Source of the DNA: Erythrocercus mccallii
Lineage: Eukaryota > Chordata > Aves > Passeriformes > Dicruridae
Direction of reading: 5' to 3'
Length of the DNA stretch: 64,000 nucleotides
Assembly: GCA_013397435.1 (NCBI GenBank)
Contig: VZRG01001694.1
Location: forward strand, 1 to 64,000
Position 1 is the stretch's first letter; each line of letters begins with the position of its first letter. The position numbers and the translations under genes are program-made. The notes beneath the pieces were generated by a model. That model ran no database searches. It saw nothing but the letters and a program-made list of their open reading frames with translations, and was not told the DNA's origin. Below, one piece after another: positions 37,677-49,830 of this stretch.

Positions 37677-40600
37677 AGGAACTACAGGTAAAGAAAACTC
37701 CAATTAAAGCCTTCAAATTCCAACAGGTGATTCAAGCAACAGATAGCTCTAGCAGCAGATTCAGCATTAACAGAAAACACAGCAGTCCGAAGTAATTTCT
37801 CTCTTTCTTTTGGATGCATCTTGAGGCACGACTGACAGATTTCCATCTCAAACAGTGGCATTTACTTCAAAATACTAGAGAGACTTCTTGAGCTATCTGA
37901 TTTTAGTAGTAAAGTAAGGCTTTTACCTTTAGAGTCAAAAAGCCCCATTTGCCACTCAGCACACTCCCTTTGGATCAAGCATAAATAGGAGCCTCTTCCA
38001 GCTATCCTATACATAAAAGCCATTCTAGTAACTGTCCATTCTTCTCCCACATACAAGCTGTTTTCAAGGCCAGTCAGTTGACTCTGGGTACTTATGAGAT
38101 GTATTTTATGTCTTCCAGGTGCTTAATAAAAACCTTTCAGCAGAAAAATAAACCACCCTCAACTAGCTCTTGGGTTTCTCTTGCAATACCATTGTCATCT
38201 GTTCTTTTTCTTTTTAGAGCTCCCTACGGATACTCCCCTCTTCATCAGGATCTTTTACCCAAGAACAACCCTGCCAACAAGGACAGGATTTTTACATTTG
38301 AATGTTTTAAAGCATCTATATTCTGCTTACTACAGAGGTCTATCTCAAGCCTCTGTTGCAATTTCCTCAACATGACACAAAATAGATGCAGTGAGTGGAG
38401 GTGATGCCATCAGCAGAGGCTATGTGAAATCAGAGTCAAATGAAGGAACAAAACTGGATAACTAATCATGGCAATAAAGGCTGCTGCACTTATCTCCACA
38501 TGCCTCATTTAGTTTTATGAGTATTTTCCAGAACCTAATGTAAGCCTGATGACCTGTGTACTCAACGTTTTTAATTTTAGAGATTTTATCAAAGTGTCAT
38601 GGCAAATGACCTCCTCCTCTAGGCAAGCAGCCACAGAAACCAAACGGGTCACTTCTTGTAACAATGAGGTAATTAAGGCGATTTCTTCTAGAAGAAAAAA
38701 ATGCTTCCCTTCGTTAAGTACTCAGAATAATGCTCTAAAGTCACAAAAACAGTGGAGACTACTATTTCATGCAGTATAATCCAGGACAGATGACAAACAG
38801 ACCCCTCATTTTTTGGCCCCACTATTTAATCGTGCACTTTAACCAGAGCTGGTGAATTTTGTATTTAATACATATATAAAGAACCTGTCATACAGGTTGT
38901 GTTGGGTTGTTGGGTTTTTTCTTTTTAATCTCATTTTTGCAGTACATGCTGCAAGCACAGAGGTTACTGTTTGCCTCTCACAAGCAAGCTACAACAGTCA
39001 ACACTTGCTGCTCCCCAGCTTCTTCAGTGCTGTGGAAGAAGGCTCCTCTGGCAGACATCCAGATCCAAAGATGGCAAAACAAAGATCACTCCTGGTATCT
39101 CCAAAATTAAGAAACTCACAGCTGCTCCCAGAAAGCCTTGGTCATGCAGTTTTTCTCATTGGGAGGGAAGATGATGCCTTTCACTCTTTGAAGACAGGAG
39201 CATTTCGAAGGCAATACTCAATTCCACCATTTAGCAAATGCTGAAACAAGGGAGTGATCTGGCAGAGGCTCCCAGTGATTCACACCTGTCTTACACTGTG
39301 CATCACTGTCTGTATCAGGTATGGGGGAACAGAAACTAATGGATAAGAATGCATACCAAATCCCAACAGCTAGCAAGTGAGACTAAACAACCAGATAAAT
39401 AAGCAGAAATTACACTTCAGAAAGTACCTTCAGGTTTCTTTCCTTATATGTCTGTCCACCTCTGCAACCTTATGTGTCTCTTCTGATCCTCTGTCTTTGC
39501 TACTAGAGATCTGTTTATCTCCATTTAGGGAGAAGCAGTTCTGAAAGACTCTTAGGCAGCAGACAGAAATTATCCACTTACAGGGAGACCTGCAAGGAGT
39601 GTTCTCCATGCGAACAATGGCTGATAGAGGAATAGCATCATATGCCTCATCCACACCAAGCCTTTCACAGGAAATTCCAAGCACTAACAAGTTAAAAGCT
39701 TTCCTGTTTTAAACTCTTCTTCGTGGTAAGTCTCCTTCCCCTTGCCTCAGGCTAGGATGTTACAATAAATGTCTGTGAGGCTGTATTTTGTGAATCTCTG
39801 ACTCTGAGGTAAAACTTTTTCGATCAGCCAAAAATAAATGACAGACTAGTCCCTGTAAGTGACAGAGGAGCTGCGTGATGATAAAACTTACTGAGCCCTA
39901 TTTCACCCAAGCTCCCCTTGCCCACCCAACCCCCATAAGCCAGTTGTGATCAAACAGTACAGACTGTGGAGCAGGAAGAAAATGTAATTGGTTACACAAG
40001 GAAAGAAACTTTCTGTGGAACCGGATCACGCTGCATCTACCATTAAGGCCACAGTGGGATTCAAATCCCTTTCAGGGAGGCTGCCAAAACCCTTGCCAGT
40101 TCTCAGCCAGAACCAAGCTGTCAAACACAGACCAAGGCTTTGTAGCAACCCGAGCCTTCCTGCTTGCCAGACCTTGGGGACCTGAAGCAACAGAAAATGC
40201 AGTATTCTTGTGACTGGCTTCCCCGCCACTCCCAGCGAGTTGCTACACTGCTAGCATGATAACAGAGCTGAAAAATTTGGAGTAGGAAAATGCATCCCAG
40301 ACTGTAAAACCGTTCCTACCTGATGCTTGCATACAAGTCATGCATAGTCATTCCTGTAACTGGAATATTTCAGCAAAACTGGATGCTAAAAAAAACCCAA
40401 AACAAAAAACCACTGTTACTTCTGCCCCTTCAAAAAAAATTGTAATTGTGGTTTTGGGAACTTAGGGATACTGCAGTGGTAATGTCCCATTAATTTCTTC
40501 AACCTACCTGGCAAGTCTCAAAAATGAGACAGATGTTTTGAAGGGTATAAACAGAGAGCAGGATCCAGCCCAAAAAAAGCAATGAGCTAGGGGCCTTGAG

Positions 40601-43600
40601 ATGTGAGTTCTAGTCCAAGTTTCTGCCAGCCATACAAATCTGAGAAACCCATGCTGCTATTCTGTGTCTTTCTTCTTCCTCCCCCACTTCTAACACATCT
40701 GTTTCAACTTAAGCTCTCCAAGACAATGACTCTCTGTTGCTACAATGCCCATTATGTTTTGCTTCCATTAGGAAGCAACAAAAACCTTATATGCATAACA
40801 TGACTCTAGGATACCCAGGTTTAGTTCTTAAAGATTCTGGCACAGGAATTTTCTGTATTTTCTGCTGCAGGGAAACAGGATGAGGTCACCCACTCATTGC
40901 ACTGGAAGCAAAGTAAAGAGGAATTTGGACTGTGAATCCCATCTCGACAGATCAGGAAATGTATCTTCAAGTAACTGTATAGAGCACAAGTAAATTGTGC
41001 CTTTCCCATTTTTACCCAGACCGTAAAAATCAGAGACAACTAATTTTTTTCCATATTTGGTGGTATGTAGATGGCCTGGAAAGGGGAAGTAAAAAGTAAT
41101 GCAATATTGGTCCCACTTTCTGGGGTAAACAATCTCAAAAGAGCAAATGAGAAGTGGACTCAGTAACTAAACTAAACTAAAGCCTGTGAACCAGCTATAT
41201 GCTGCAGGAGGGCAATAAAAACCCTACTAAAATACACCAGTGCTTCACTGACCTATCTGTGGGCATCTACTGGCATCAACACCCTGATTATTAAAATTAT
41301 GCTGGTAAAAGAGACATAGGAAGGGGCTTGCATAGAGGAAATGGATATCCACAACACAGATCAGAGTTTAGAAGAGCGAACAGAATCGTTGTACTACTGC
41401 TCAGTCAGATACATACTGCTAGATGGGCCTGGTATCTCCTGCCAAAATGTACTGCACTGTTGCTGCTTCAGTACTACTTTACAAATATTTTAAATCACTT
41501 TATCCATCACCCTGTCTCCAATGAACTCAAAGGTTAAATGCTCTTGCACACCACCTGCACACCTGTCTCTGTATCAGGAAACATTTCTATTAATTACACT
41601 GAACATGTGTCATCATCAGGATAAGAAATACAGGACTGGTAAAGAGAACTGAGAGAGTGAATGATAAGCTTTGGCTTCATATGATAAAGTAGCAAAGCAG
41701 AAATCTAATATGAGTGAATCACAGTTGATCTTAGTAAAATGTAATTACATTAATCAGTTGGACATTTCCTGGGAAGAAAAATCAAATCAAACTACAGTGA
41801 CATTGCAGAGCATGAAAATCTTTTTAGAAGAATGAGGAGTTTTTTGTCCTTGCTTTACCTTTGTCACTCAAAGTGGAAAAGACAGCCATTAGCATTCACG
41901 TTACCAGGAGCAGTCCACAGGAAAACTTTGCCAGGTCATAAGGCAAACTCACCAGTTCTTTGCCTTGCAATATACTGTTACAGAATTTTAGACCATAGTC
42001 TCACTTTACAAGTATTTTGTGGGTGTTCCTTGGTGGTACAGGCTGAGACATCAGTAATTCTGTGAGCTGCTTTTGTGAATATTACTGTCAAATAATAATT
42101 GTTTATATTCCTTGCAGGCTGAAAGAAAGCATTTATTTTACATTGGCTATTCACTTTTAATGGAAAATCCAAACATTTTGTGTATGAGATGATGTATGAC
42201 ACATTTTGTTATGAGCAGGGGTGAGATGCAACCAGTGATAACTGTGACAGAAAGCAATGGACAGGAAAGAGATGACCTGGATAGAAAAGTAAACAATTTA
42301 ACTGACTTTTAAATAGATTGGCCCCTGAAAAGCTGTAATTGATTTCCTAATATGGGCAGGAGGCCACAATTCAATATCTAATTCCATTTTGTTTCCAGAA
42401 TTTTTAGGAAGGATTGATTTGCTTTGAGTACTTTTACTTAGCAGCTTTCCTGTCAAATAAAAAGATTTTCATTTCACCGACAAGAACAGGATGGAAAGAC
42501 TCCAGTGGTTTGAAGTGGTTGAGGGGTTGGGTTTTTTTGAGGTGTTTGTTAAGCCCAGGGAAAAAACAATACTATAATATCAGACAATAAATCCTGAGAG
42601 ATTTCTAAATATATTTCAAGGCCAGATTTTCAATTTCCATGAAGCATATAAACTAAACTAGAAAGAGGGAGTTTTTAGTGACATGATAAAGGACTCAGAC
42701 ATGGTCTGGTGGTTTACAATGTCACCCGGACCCTTTCAGTGTTTGGTCTTTTCCTTCACAGCTCTCTTCAGTCTTTTCTCTGTAGATCCCATTTTTCTTT
42801 CCTAAAATTAAAAATTTGCTGCATTAAAGCAGCAATCCCAGGAAACCACGTAAGTCACTGATACAACTTACATACCTACAGTCTCTCATAATCTTAATCA
42901 CACACCATTTTTTCTACAACTCAAAATTTCCCAACTCTTCTCATCTCCTTCACCAAATGCAAGATTCCCAGGCCAATCTGAGATGTTCAGGGAAGTTGGT
43001 TCCTGCTTTTTTCCACACAATGCATGTTTCCAGTGTGTACATCACTTCTGTAAGTATTTTACCATTTCTGCTTTGTGAAATAAATCCAGCGATCAAGCAA
43101 AAAGGACAAGAGCACTGAAATGCCTCATTGTGAAAATCTATTCCTCAATGATCAGGTGTATTGATGAAAACAATAATTGTTGTATAAATACAGTTATTTC
43201 TATTCAGGCTATCCCCACAAGGGGCCATACCAAACTTCACCACCTGAACAAGTCCAAACAACAAATCCGGGATCAAAGTGGCCATTTCATGGCCTCAAGC
43301 ACATTTCCAACAATTAATTTATATTTCTGAACCTGTAACAAAACAACAAAAAAAATACTCTTTTCCAGCATGTCAAGCAAAGCCAGCTGTTTGCTTCATC
43401 AGGGCAGGTCACTACTAGTTAACATTCAGCTGCCAAGCATGAACACGTTTGACAAATATTTCAGTGGTACAAACTGTGCACAAGTCTCCCATTTCTGTGA
43501 TAAAGTACTGAATGTCTCATTAAATGAGAACACACACCAGTGACAATTACAGCCCGAGGTGCTGAAAAACCTTACACTAAAGTTTCCCTATCACTTGAAA

Positions 43601-46600
43601 CAGGCTGCACCAAGCTCCACACATAACTTTTTCAGATCCATAAATTGAGCAAATTACTGGTGTGTAAGGGCATTTAAATTCAGCCACACACAAGTTAAAA
43701 AAAAAAGTAAAAAACTACAATTAACTCCTAAGCAAACAAAAAAACCCATGTCCTCATTTTCATCTGGGATCCTTTTCTTTATATTTTCATGATTCTTTGT
43801 ACAATTGCAGGGTGTTCTGTGTACCTCAGCTTTGCCACAAAACTTAAAACATTACTTGATCACAATCTCCTGTTTATGTTGCCTGTGGTGAACTAGTCAA
43901 AGCACAAGTCTAAGGTTTGACAGTGGGGACTGATGACAGCTCTGTCATTGTTGTCCAACTATAAAGCCCTCAACAGTTTGCAGCAGAGTGAAATTAAGTA
44001 GACAGTGACTTCCCTCTGTGCTATTCCATTGTTCATTTTCCTCTGGACTATGCCTCTCTGTTTCTTACCCTTCTCCAATTTCCTCAGGACATTATAGAAA
44101 GACCTAGTACATATTTAAATAGCTACTGCAATTATTTCACTACCAGGAGAGTGGAAAAATAAGACAAAGGCTGAATCCATGCTGCTGAACATCCCTTGAT
44201 GGTGGTGTTCTCCCTCTTTTTTTAAATGGAATCTTGCCCTACAACAGCATCTGTGTTTCATCTCCCCTTGCTCAGCTTCTTTGAAGTGTGGCTTTCCTTT
44301 GGGAATTATTTGCTTAGAATACAGTAATACAGTGGGAGCACTAGCATGAAGATATGTTCGTTGCAAGAACTTAGTTTGATGGAAAAAAAAGCACTAGAGT
44401 GTGTTTTATGCTCCTGCAAACCACTGGGACCACAGCACTACTGGAGCTGGTCCAAAGCTGGCTACAAGGTAATAATTAGCATCTCACAGCAACTTTACAA
44501 AGCATGAAATTAAAATTTGGATTACAAAGAGGAAAGATTGGAAGCAGGCCACTGTCCGGAGTCTGGAAATGTCCAAATCAAATCATGGTCTTTCTCCATG
44601 GTCTCTAAATTCGTGGAATTGTAGCACTTCAATGATACTTTTAGCTACAACTGATATTCATTTGGAGGTTTTTTTGTTTGACTTTTTTTTGTAATTTTCA
44701 ACTGCACTATGAAGGAGTGAATGTGAAAACTACAGCATGAGAGAGTTCTGGTAACAAATTACCACAATTTGCATTGTCACAGGACCATAACAAATTTCCA
44801 TATTTCTTTGTGATCAAACCCACAGCAACTGTAATTGGCCTTGCAGCAACCATCTAAGTGCTAACCTTTCCAAAATTCACCCATACCCATCACCACATCA
44901 TGTTTTCCTCCTTTGGATGAAGCAACATCCAAAAAGAAATTAAAAAGTCTTCTAAGGTTTCTGTCAACTATTTTTCTCTTCTTCAGAAGCATTATAACAA
45001 CTTTTTTCTTCATCTGAGTGAACTGAGCCACAAGGGCTGTAATTTTCAAGTCCACACACAAAAAAGAAAAACATTTCATGATTAAAAGAAACCAGACTTG
45101 GTTCTTTGTTATAACTCCTAGTCATTGCTCTATTTTATCCCTTTAATTATTTGATATTTCTTCATCTTAGCCTATTACAGAAGCTAAGCTAGATATAGCA
45201 CACTTAATTAAAGCTGAACTTCGGCATTCAGCTCCTTTCTCTCTGGAAATTGCTATTATGAGACTCTTGTGGCCAAATAACAGCACAAATGTTCTCTTAT
45301 GACAGAGCTGGTGATGAAGTAAGAAATATCCCTCTCATTAAAGGTGCAGCCATCTCACTTAGCATTTCAGGTCATTGAAATCACTTGGGGGGAACTTCCT
45401 CCTGAAAGAATAGCCCTAGATTTATGGTGACTAAAGAGAAGCTGATGCTTTAAGTGTTGAAAGGAGGTGTGCAAATATTAGATGATTGTAAATCCGTTTA
45501 AGAAAGTGTAAGGCTGTCAAGGCCAACTGTTGCAAGACGTTACTCATTTATACAACCTAACAGCTCAGCATTCCTCCTGAATGCTATAGCCACCCTCTCA
45601 ACACAGCCAGTGTATTCTTTTGCTATAGACACACAGAAAAGTTAGCTTTAAAAGCCAATACAAATGCAGCCATGATTCTTCAGTAAAAATTTAATTTTTC
45701 TTCTTTTGAGCACTGGGAAATAGGAAACAGTTATTTCCTAGACAGGTATATTGCTCTCTTAGCCACCCTGGGACAATGTACAAACAAGCAAAATGCTTAC
45801 AGACAAAAACTATAAAGACATTCTGTGCCACATGCTAAAAAACTGCTCTGCACAGCAGTTCTTCCCTTACTCTAAAATGGATTAAACAATTCATTGCATC
45901 ATGCAGACTTTCAGACACGGTTCTTTTCTGTCAGTGTCATGACAAGAGCAGCACAGGTACAATGCCCTTCTTAAAATAAAAGCATATGTTATAGCAATGT
46001 AATTATGTTCTGGACATAATTTGGTTGTCCATTTACTCAATGACAATTAGTTCATCATCATGTTCACTATGAACATCCAGTGCTGTGTGAAGAAAATGAA
46101 AATAGGATCTTGGAGTTCAGGGCTGCTGTGCAACTGGAATAAGCTCTGCTCTGCCAAGCACCAAAGTATGGCTGTTATTGTCAGGAAGAACATTTGACAC
46201 AGCTTTTTGCTGCGGAGCCAAAAATTCATATTTCTGACAGCATTAACAGCAATTTAAAAGTTGGCCTTAACTAGGATGAAAATCCAATACTCAGAGTAAC
46301 ATACAAATTGTAATTTGTTAAATGAAGAAAATCTTTCTTCCAAAGACACTCCTCCCCACTTTTTTACCCTTACAACAGTGATCTAATATTTCAGACATCC
46401 ATCAAAAATGTTTCCATCTATTCTTGATCTCCATGTTTTTAGATCTCATTTGGAATTCTTATGTAAGGGATCTGTACCACATTTAAGATCCCCTAAAAGC
46501 AGAGCACATTTCACCTTTAATTAGTATAGATTGCTACAGTGAAAATTGCCTTACCAGTGGGAACACGGCAGTAAGCCTCTTCCAATAGCTGATTTTAGGG

Positions 46601-46937
46601 CATTTACCTAGAACATATTATGTAGCTTTAGTAACCCTTTATAACCTAAAATAACCTAAGAACTTTGCAGTCTGTGTGATGCAATCTGGGCATTCCTTGA
46701 TGTTAGGACTCTCCATTTTCTTTCCTCTTCCAACTTCAAGCAAAGTTTAATGGAAAATTACAGCTAATTTTCCTCCCAGCCCAAAGTCCCTTACCAAAAA
46801 AAGTAAATATACTCCTTCTTTACCACTGTCCAAGGAACAATCAACATTGGCAAGATTACCACGAAATCTTTTTATTATGTCCTCTGTCTTAGCTTTCACA
46901 GGTATTAGCAAAACAATAGCTCAAGTTATGTCCCCAC
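37677..46937. other. non-coding, intergenic-looking sequence
   Basis: I recognise no transposon, RNA gene or exon. Some parts, such as 45080-45520, have mixed composition and few A/T runs and could be conserved non-coding sequence, but this cannot be judged from one genome. Confidence 0.4.
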
Positions 46938-47107
46938 CTTGTAGATGGTTTCCTTTACAGGCAATAATTGCGCTAACATGCTTCACTGTGTGTTTGCTAA
47001 TTAGACTTAACTCCACACACACATTCACATCAACACATGGATTCTGGGCCATTTGTTGCAGAGCTCTCCTAGCTACATTTGAAGCTACTCCTGTTGATAA
47101 ATTACTT
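46938..47107 (-). other. possible exon of an unknown minus-strand gene
   Basis: A 170-nt block is bounded on the minus strand by an acceptor with a T-rich tract (ATTCTTTTTAATACAAAG|A) and a moderate donor (ACAAG|GTGGGG). The frame is open throughout and includes ASNVARRALQQMAQNP, with mostly purine-first codons. No family is recognised. A plus-strand frame of about 178 codons (46847-47383) overlaps it, and at most one of the two can be coding; the plus frame has no splice context or motif. If real it would belong to a gene different from the one starting at the CpG island, or to a rare transcript. Confidence 0.25.
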
Positions 47108-48690
47108 CTTTGTATTAAAAAGAATAAACAGACAAGTATCTGCAAGATCAGCCTCCAGGCCCCTTGTTTGTATCAGCAGCAGTATTTCACCAGTGTTGTT
47201 CAGCATTACTCAGCCTTACATGGGGCCTCTGAAATAGCCAAGTTTCCCTACTGTCTGTCACATGTAATTTTTATGATCCAGTTCTTCTACAGCACAAAAG
47301 CCTCCCTCCATCAGCACCATCACTCCGAGCACCTCCAGAGCTCTACTTCTAAGGCTGATACTAATACCTGGCAGTTCAGCTGAGCTGCTGGCACAGGTAC
47401 AAATGCAATGGTGACATTCATCTGCTTGATTTTACCATCAGAATCCATCCACTGGCCATTTTGAGCTGAGTGACTTCAGAAGGGTCAGACAGACCAGGAA
47501 ACTCGCACAAAGAGAGCAGGACTACAAAACACATCTTAAGCTGTGCTCTGCAAAAGCAGCATTCAATGATCTCCATGAAAAAATTTGGAAATTCTCTTTT
47601 TATCCGTACTATTATCTCTACTGCAATTTTCAGTGTAAGAAAACTCACAAAACACCAACACCTGAGCCACAACCTGAATCTGCTTCAAATCAGTATCTCC
47701 AAAGAGATACTGGTTTACCACAGCTTTAAAGAAAGAGAAGGGTAAATCAAATCTTTTTAGAAGAACTTACAGTTCAAACATTACTTCTGAAAGCTTCACT
47801 AGCTCACAACCACACACTGACATTCGTTTTCCTCACTAATTAGTAGTACCTTTATGCCTCAGCAAGCTGGAGGCCAGATCATCCACAGTTGCAAAACAAT
47901 ATAGTAAAACACAGATATTAGAATTCACTGAAGTATGTTGAGTTGTTTTCTTCTGATTTATCCTTTGCAAAGTGCCACTCTAAGACTGGTGTTCACACAA
48001 GCAAATGACTTTAGGTAGACCTGCATCATGGATACCTGAACTGCTCACTTCATTTTATTTTCAAAATTACTTGCCCCATCCCTATTACAGAAATCAAAGT
48101 GCTCTTGCATTCATGCTAATATTTAGATTAAATCTATATAATAAAGCAAGCATGTGTAACTATCTGAAAAACTGAAGCCTGAAAATGTAAAAATGTTTCA
48201 GAGCATGGTACAAAATCATCTGAGCTGATCCTGGAAGCTTCTAAGGAACTACTTGATGCTGTGTCTAACCATAATTAGGAATTTCCTGCAGTCTCTGAAG
48301 TATGATCCATGAGAAAAATTAGGAGATACTGGAAAAAGGGTTAGCAAATTGCTGGTGAAAAAGAAATACCATCTTGCACAAGAACTATGTTAACAGTAGA
48401 ATACAGTGGAAACAACACAGAGCTGAAACATTTGGTAAGGCATACTGAGAAGAAAAACTAAGCAACACCCAGTCATCCCTAAACTATTTCATCAGAGAGG
48501 AAATATTTACCAAGAAACTTGTTTTAAAAGAAAATACAGCAATGGCAATATTTGGTGAAGACAACACAGACATGAACAAGTATAGCTAGACAAATTTCTG
48601 AGACCCAACAGGTGTGTCTGCTACCCACAGGAGTGTTTTAAATTAGGTGAAATGTATGTCTTAATAGTTGTTTTGCTCAAACATTTGCTG
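47108..48690. other. non-coding sequence, nothing recognised
   Basis: No identifiable features; ordinary AT-rich sequence leading into a CR1 fragment. Confidence 0.45.
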
Positions 48691-48943
48691 AGGCTGCATC
48701 CTGGGAGTTCAGACTGGACATCAGGAAAAGATTCTGAGAGTGGCCCGGTGAGAAAGTGTGTGGTCAGTGGGACAAGCTCCCCAGAGAAATGATCGTGGCA
48801 CCAAGCCTGACAGAGTTCAAGGAGTGTCTGGATGATGCTCTTAGTCGTATGGTTTCATTTTAAAAGTCCTTGCAAGGAGCAGGGAATTGGACTTGATGAT
48901 CCTTATGGGACCCTTCTAACCTGAGATATTCCATGACTCTATT
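48691..48943 (+). mobile_element. CR1 LINE 3' end fragment
   Basis: The fragment starts within the end of ORF2 (CAGACTGGACATCAGGAA), runs through GGCACCAAGCCTGACAGAGT and TTGGACTTGATGATCCTTAT, and ends in an octamer-type tail (ATTCCATGACTCTATT). The order matches a plus-strand, 5'-truncated CR1. In-frame stops and indels mean no product. Confidence 0.9.
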
Positions 48944-49284
48944 ACAGGCCTGGTCTGGCCCCACCAGCTACTGTTTGACCTTCATCCAAAGCATACAGAC
49001 AAAAAGCAGCAGCTTCACTAGTTAGAACAATTTGAGAATAACCTTTTTTTCCTCGACCTTGTCTAGATTAGTAGTCTGATTTTTTCAGTCTTACTTCACC
49101 ACATACACAGAAAATGGTTGCTGCTTTAGAGTTAATGAGGGCTACAGTCACAGTATCCCAGAGTGTCAAAGTATGAGCACAAAACATAAGGTATGTAAAG
49201 CACTGGTTCTCTAGGTGAGGAAAAATAAGCATTTCAAGCACGATGCACCTGCAGCTTCAATAGATTGCACAAGACCAGAGAGAT

Positions 49285-49830
49285 GTCCAGTGTTTCTTGT
49301 CCTGTTTAATATCTTTAATGATGATCTGGGTGAGGGGATTGAGTCTACCTTTAGCAAATTTGCAGATGACACCAAGCTGGGTGGGAATATTGATTTACTG
49401 CAGGGTAAGAAGGCTCTGCAGAGAAATCTGGACAGGTTGGATCAATTAACTGAGGCCAACAGAATGAGGTTACACAAGACCAAGTGCCAGGTTGCAGCTG
49501 GGTTACAACAACTCCAGGCAGCATCCCTACAGTCTGAGGGATGAGTGGCTAGAAAATGGTTCAGTGGAAAAGGATATGGGGATACCAGTTGACAGCAGCT
49601 GAACATGAACCAACTGTGCCCAGGTGGCCAAGATGGGCAACAGCATCCTGACCTGTTTCAGAAACAGTGTGGCCAGCAGGACCAGGGCAGGGATTGTCCC
49701 CCTGTACTGGGTACCGGTGAGGCCACAGCTGAGTGCTGTGTCCCGTTCTGGGCCCCTCATTTCAGGAAGGAAAAATGAGGTTCTGGAGCAGGTCCAGAGA
49801 CAGGCAACAACACTCCGCCAGACTCATGAG
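49285..49830 (+). pseudogene. CR1 ORF2 reverse-transcriptase fragment
   Basis: CR1 ORF2 encodes an endonuclease plus reverse transcriptase that copies the element's RNA at the target site. This piece covers the end of the polymerase domain. It contains LFNIFNDDLGEGIE and the catalytic motif FADDTKL (49359-49379), then the downstream CR1 motifs ALQRNLDRLDQ and EANRMR. After about 49490 the frame breaks; later CR1 motifs such as NSVASRTR (near 49660) and PLYW...VRPQ lie in another frame. Both ends are truncated and no 3' tail is attached. It lies downstream of, but derives from upstream of, the CR1 3' piece at 48691-48943, so they are two insertions or one rearranged copy. Confidence 0.85.

Noticed and set aside
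40050..40075. GATTCAAATCCC resembling a tRNA T-loop / B box.
   Set aside because: No A box, anticodon arm or acceptor pairing can be drawn around it.
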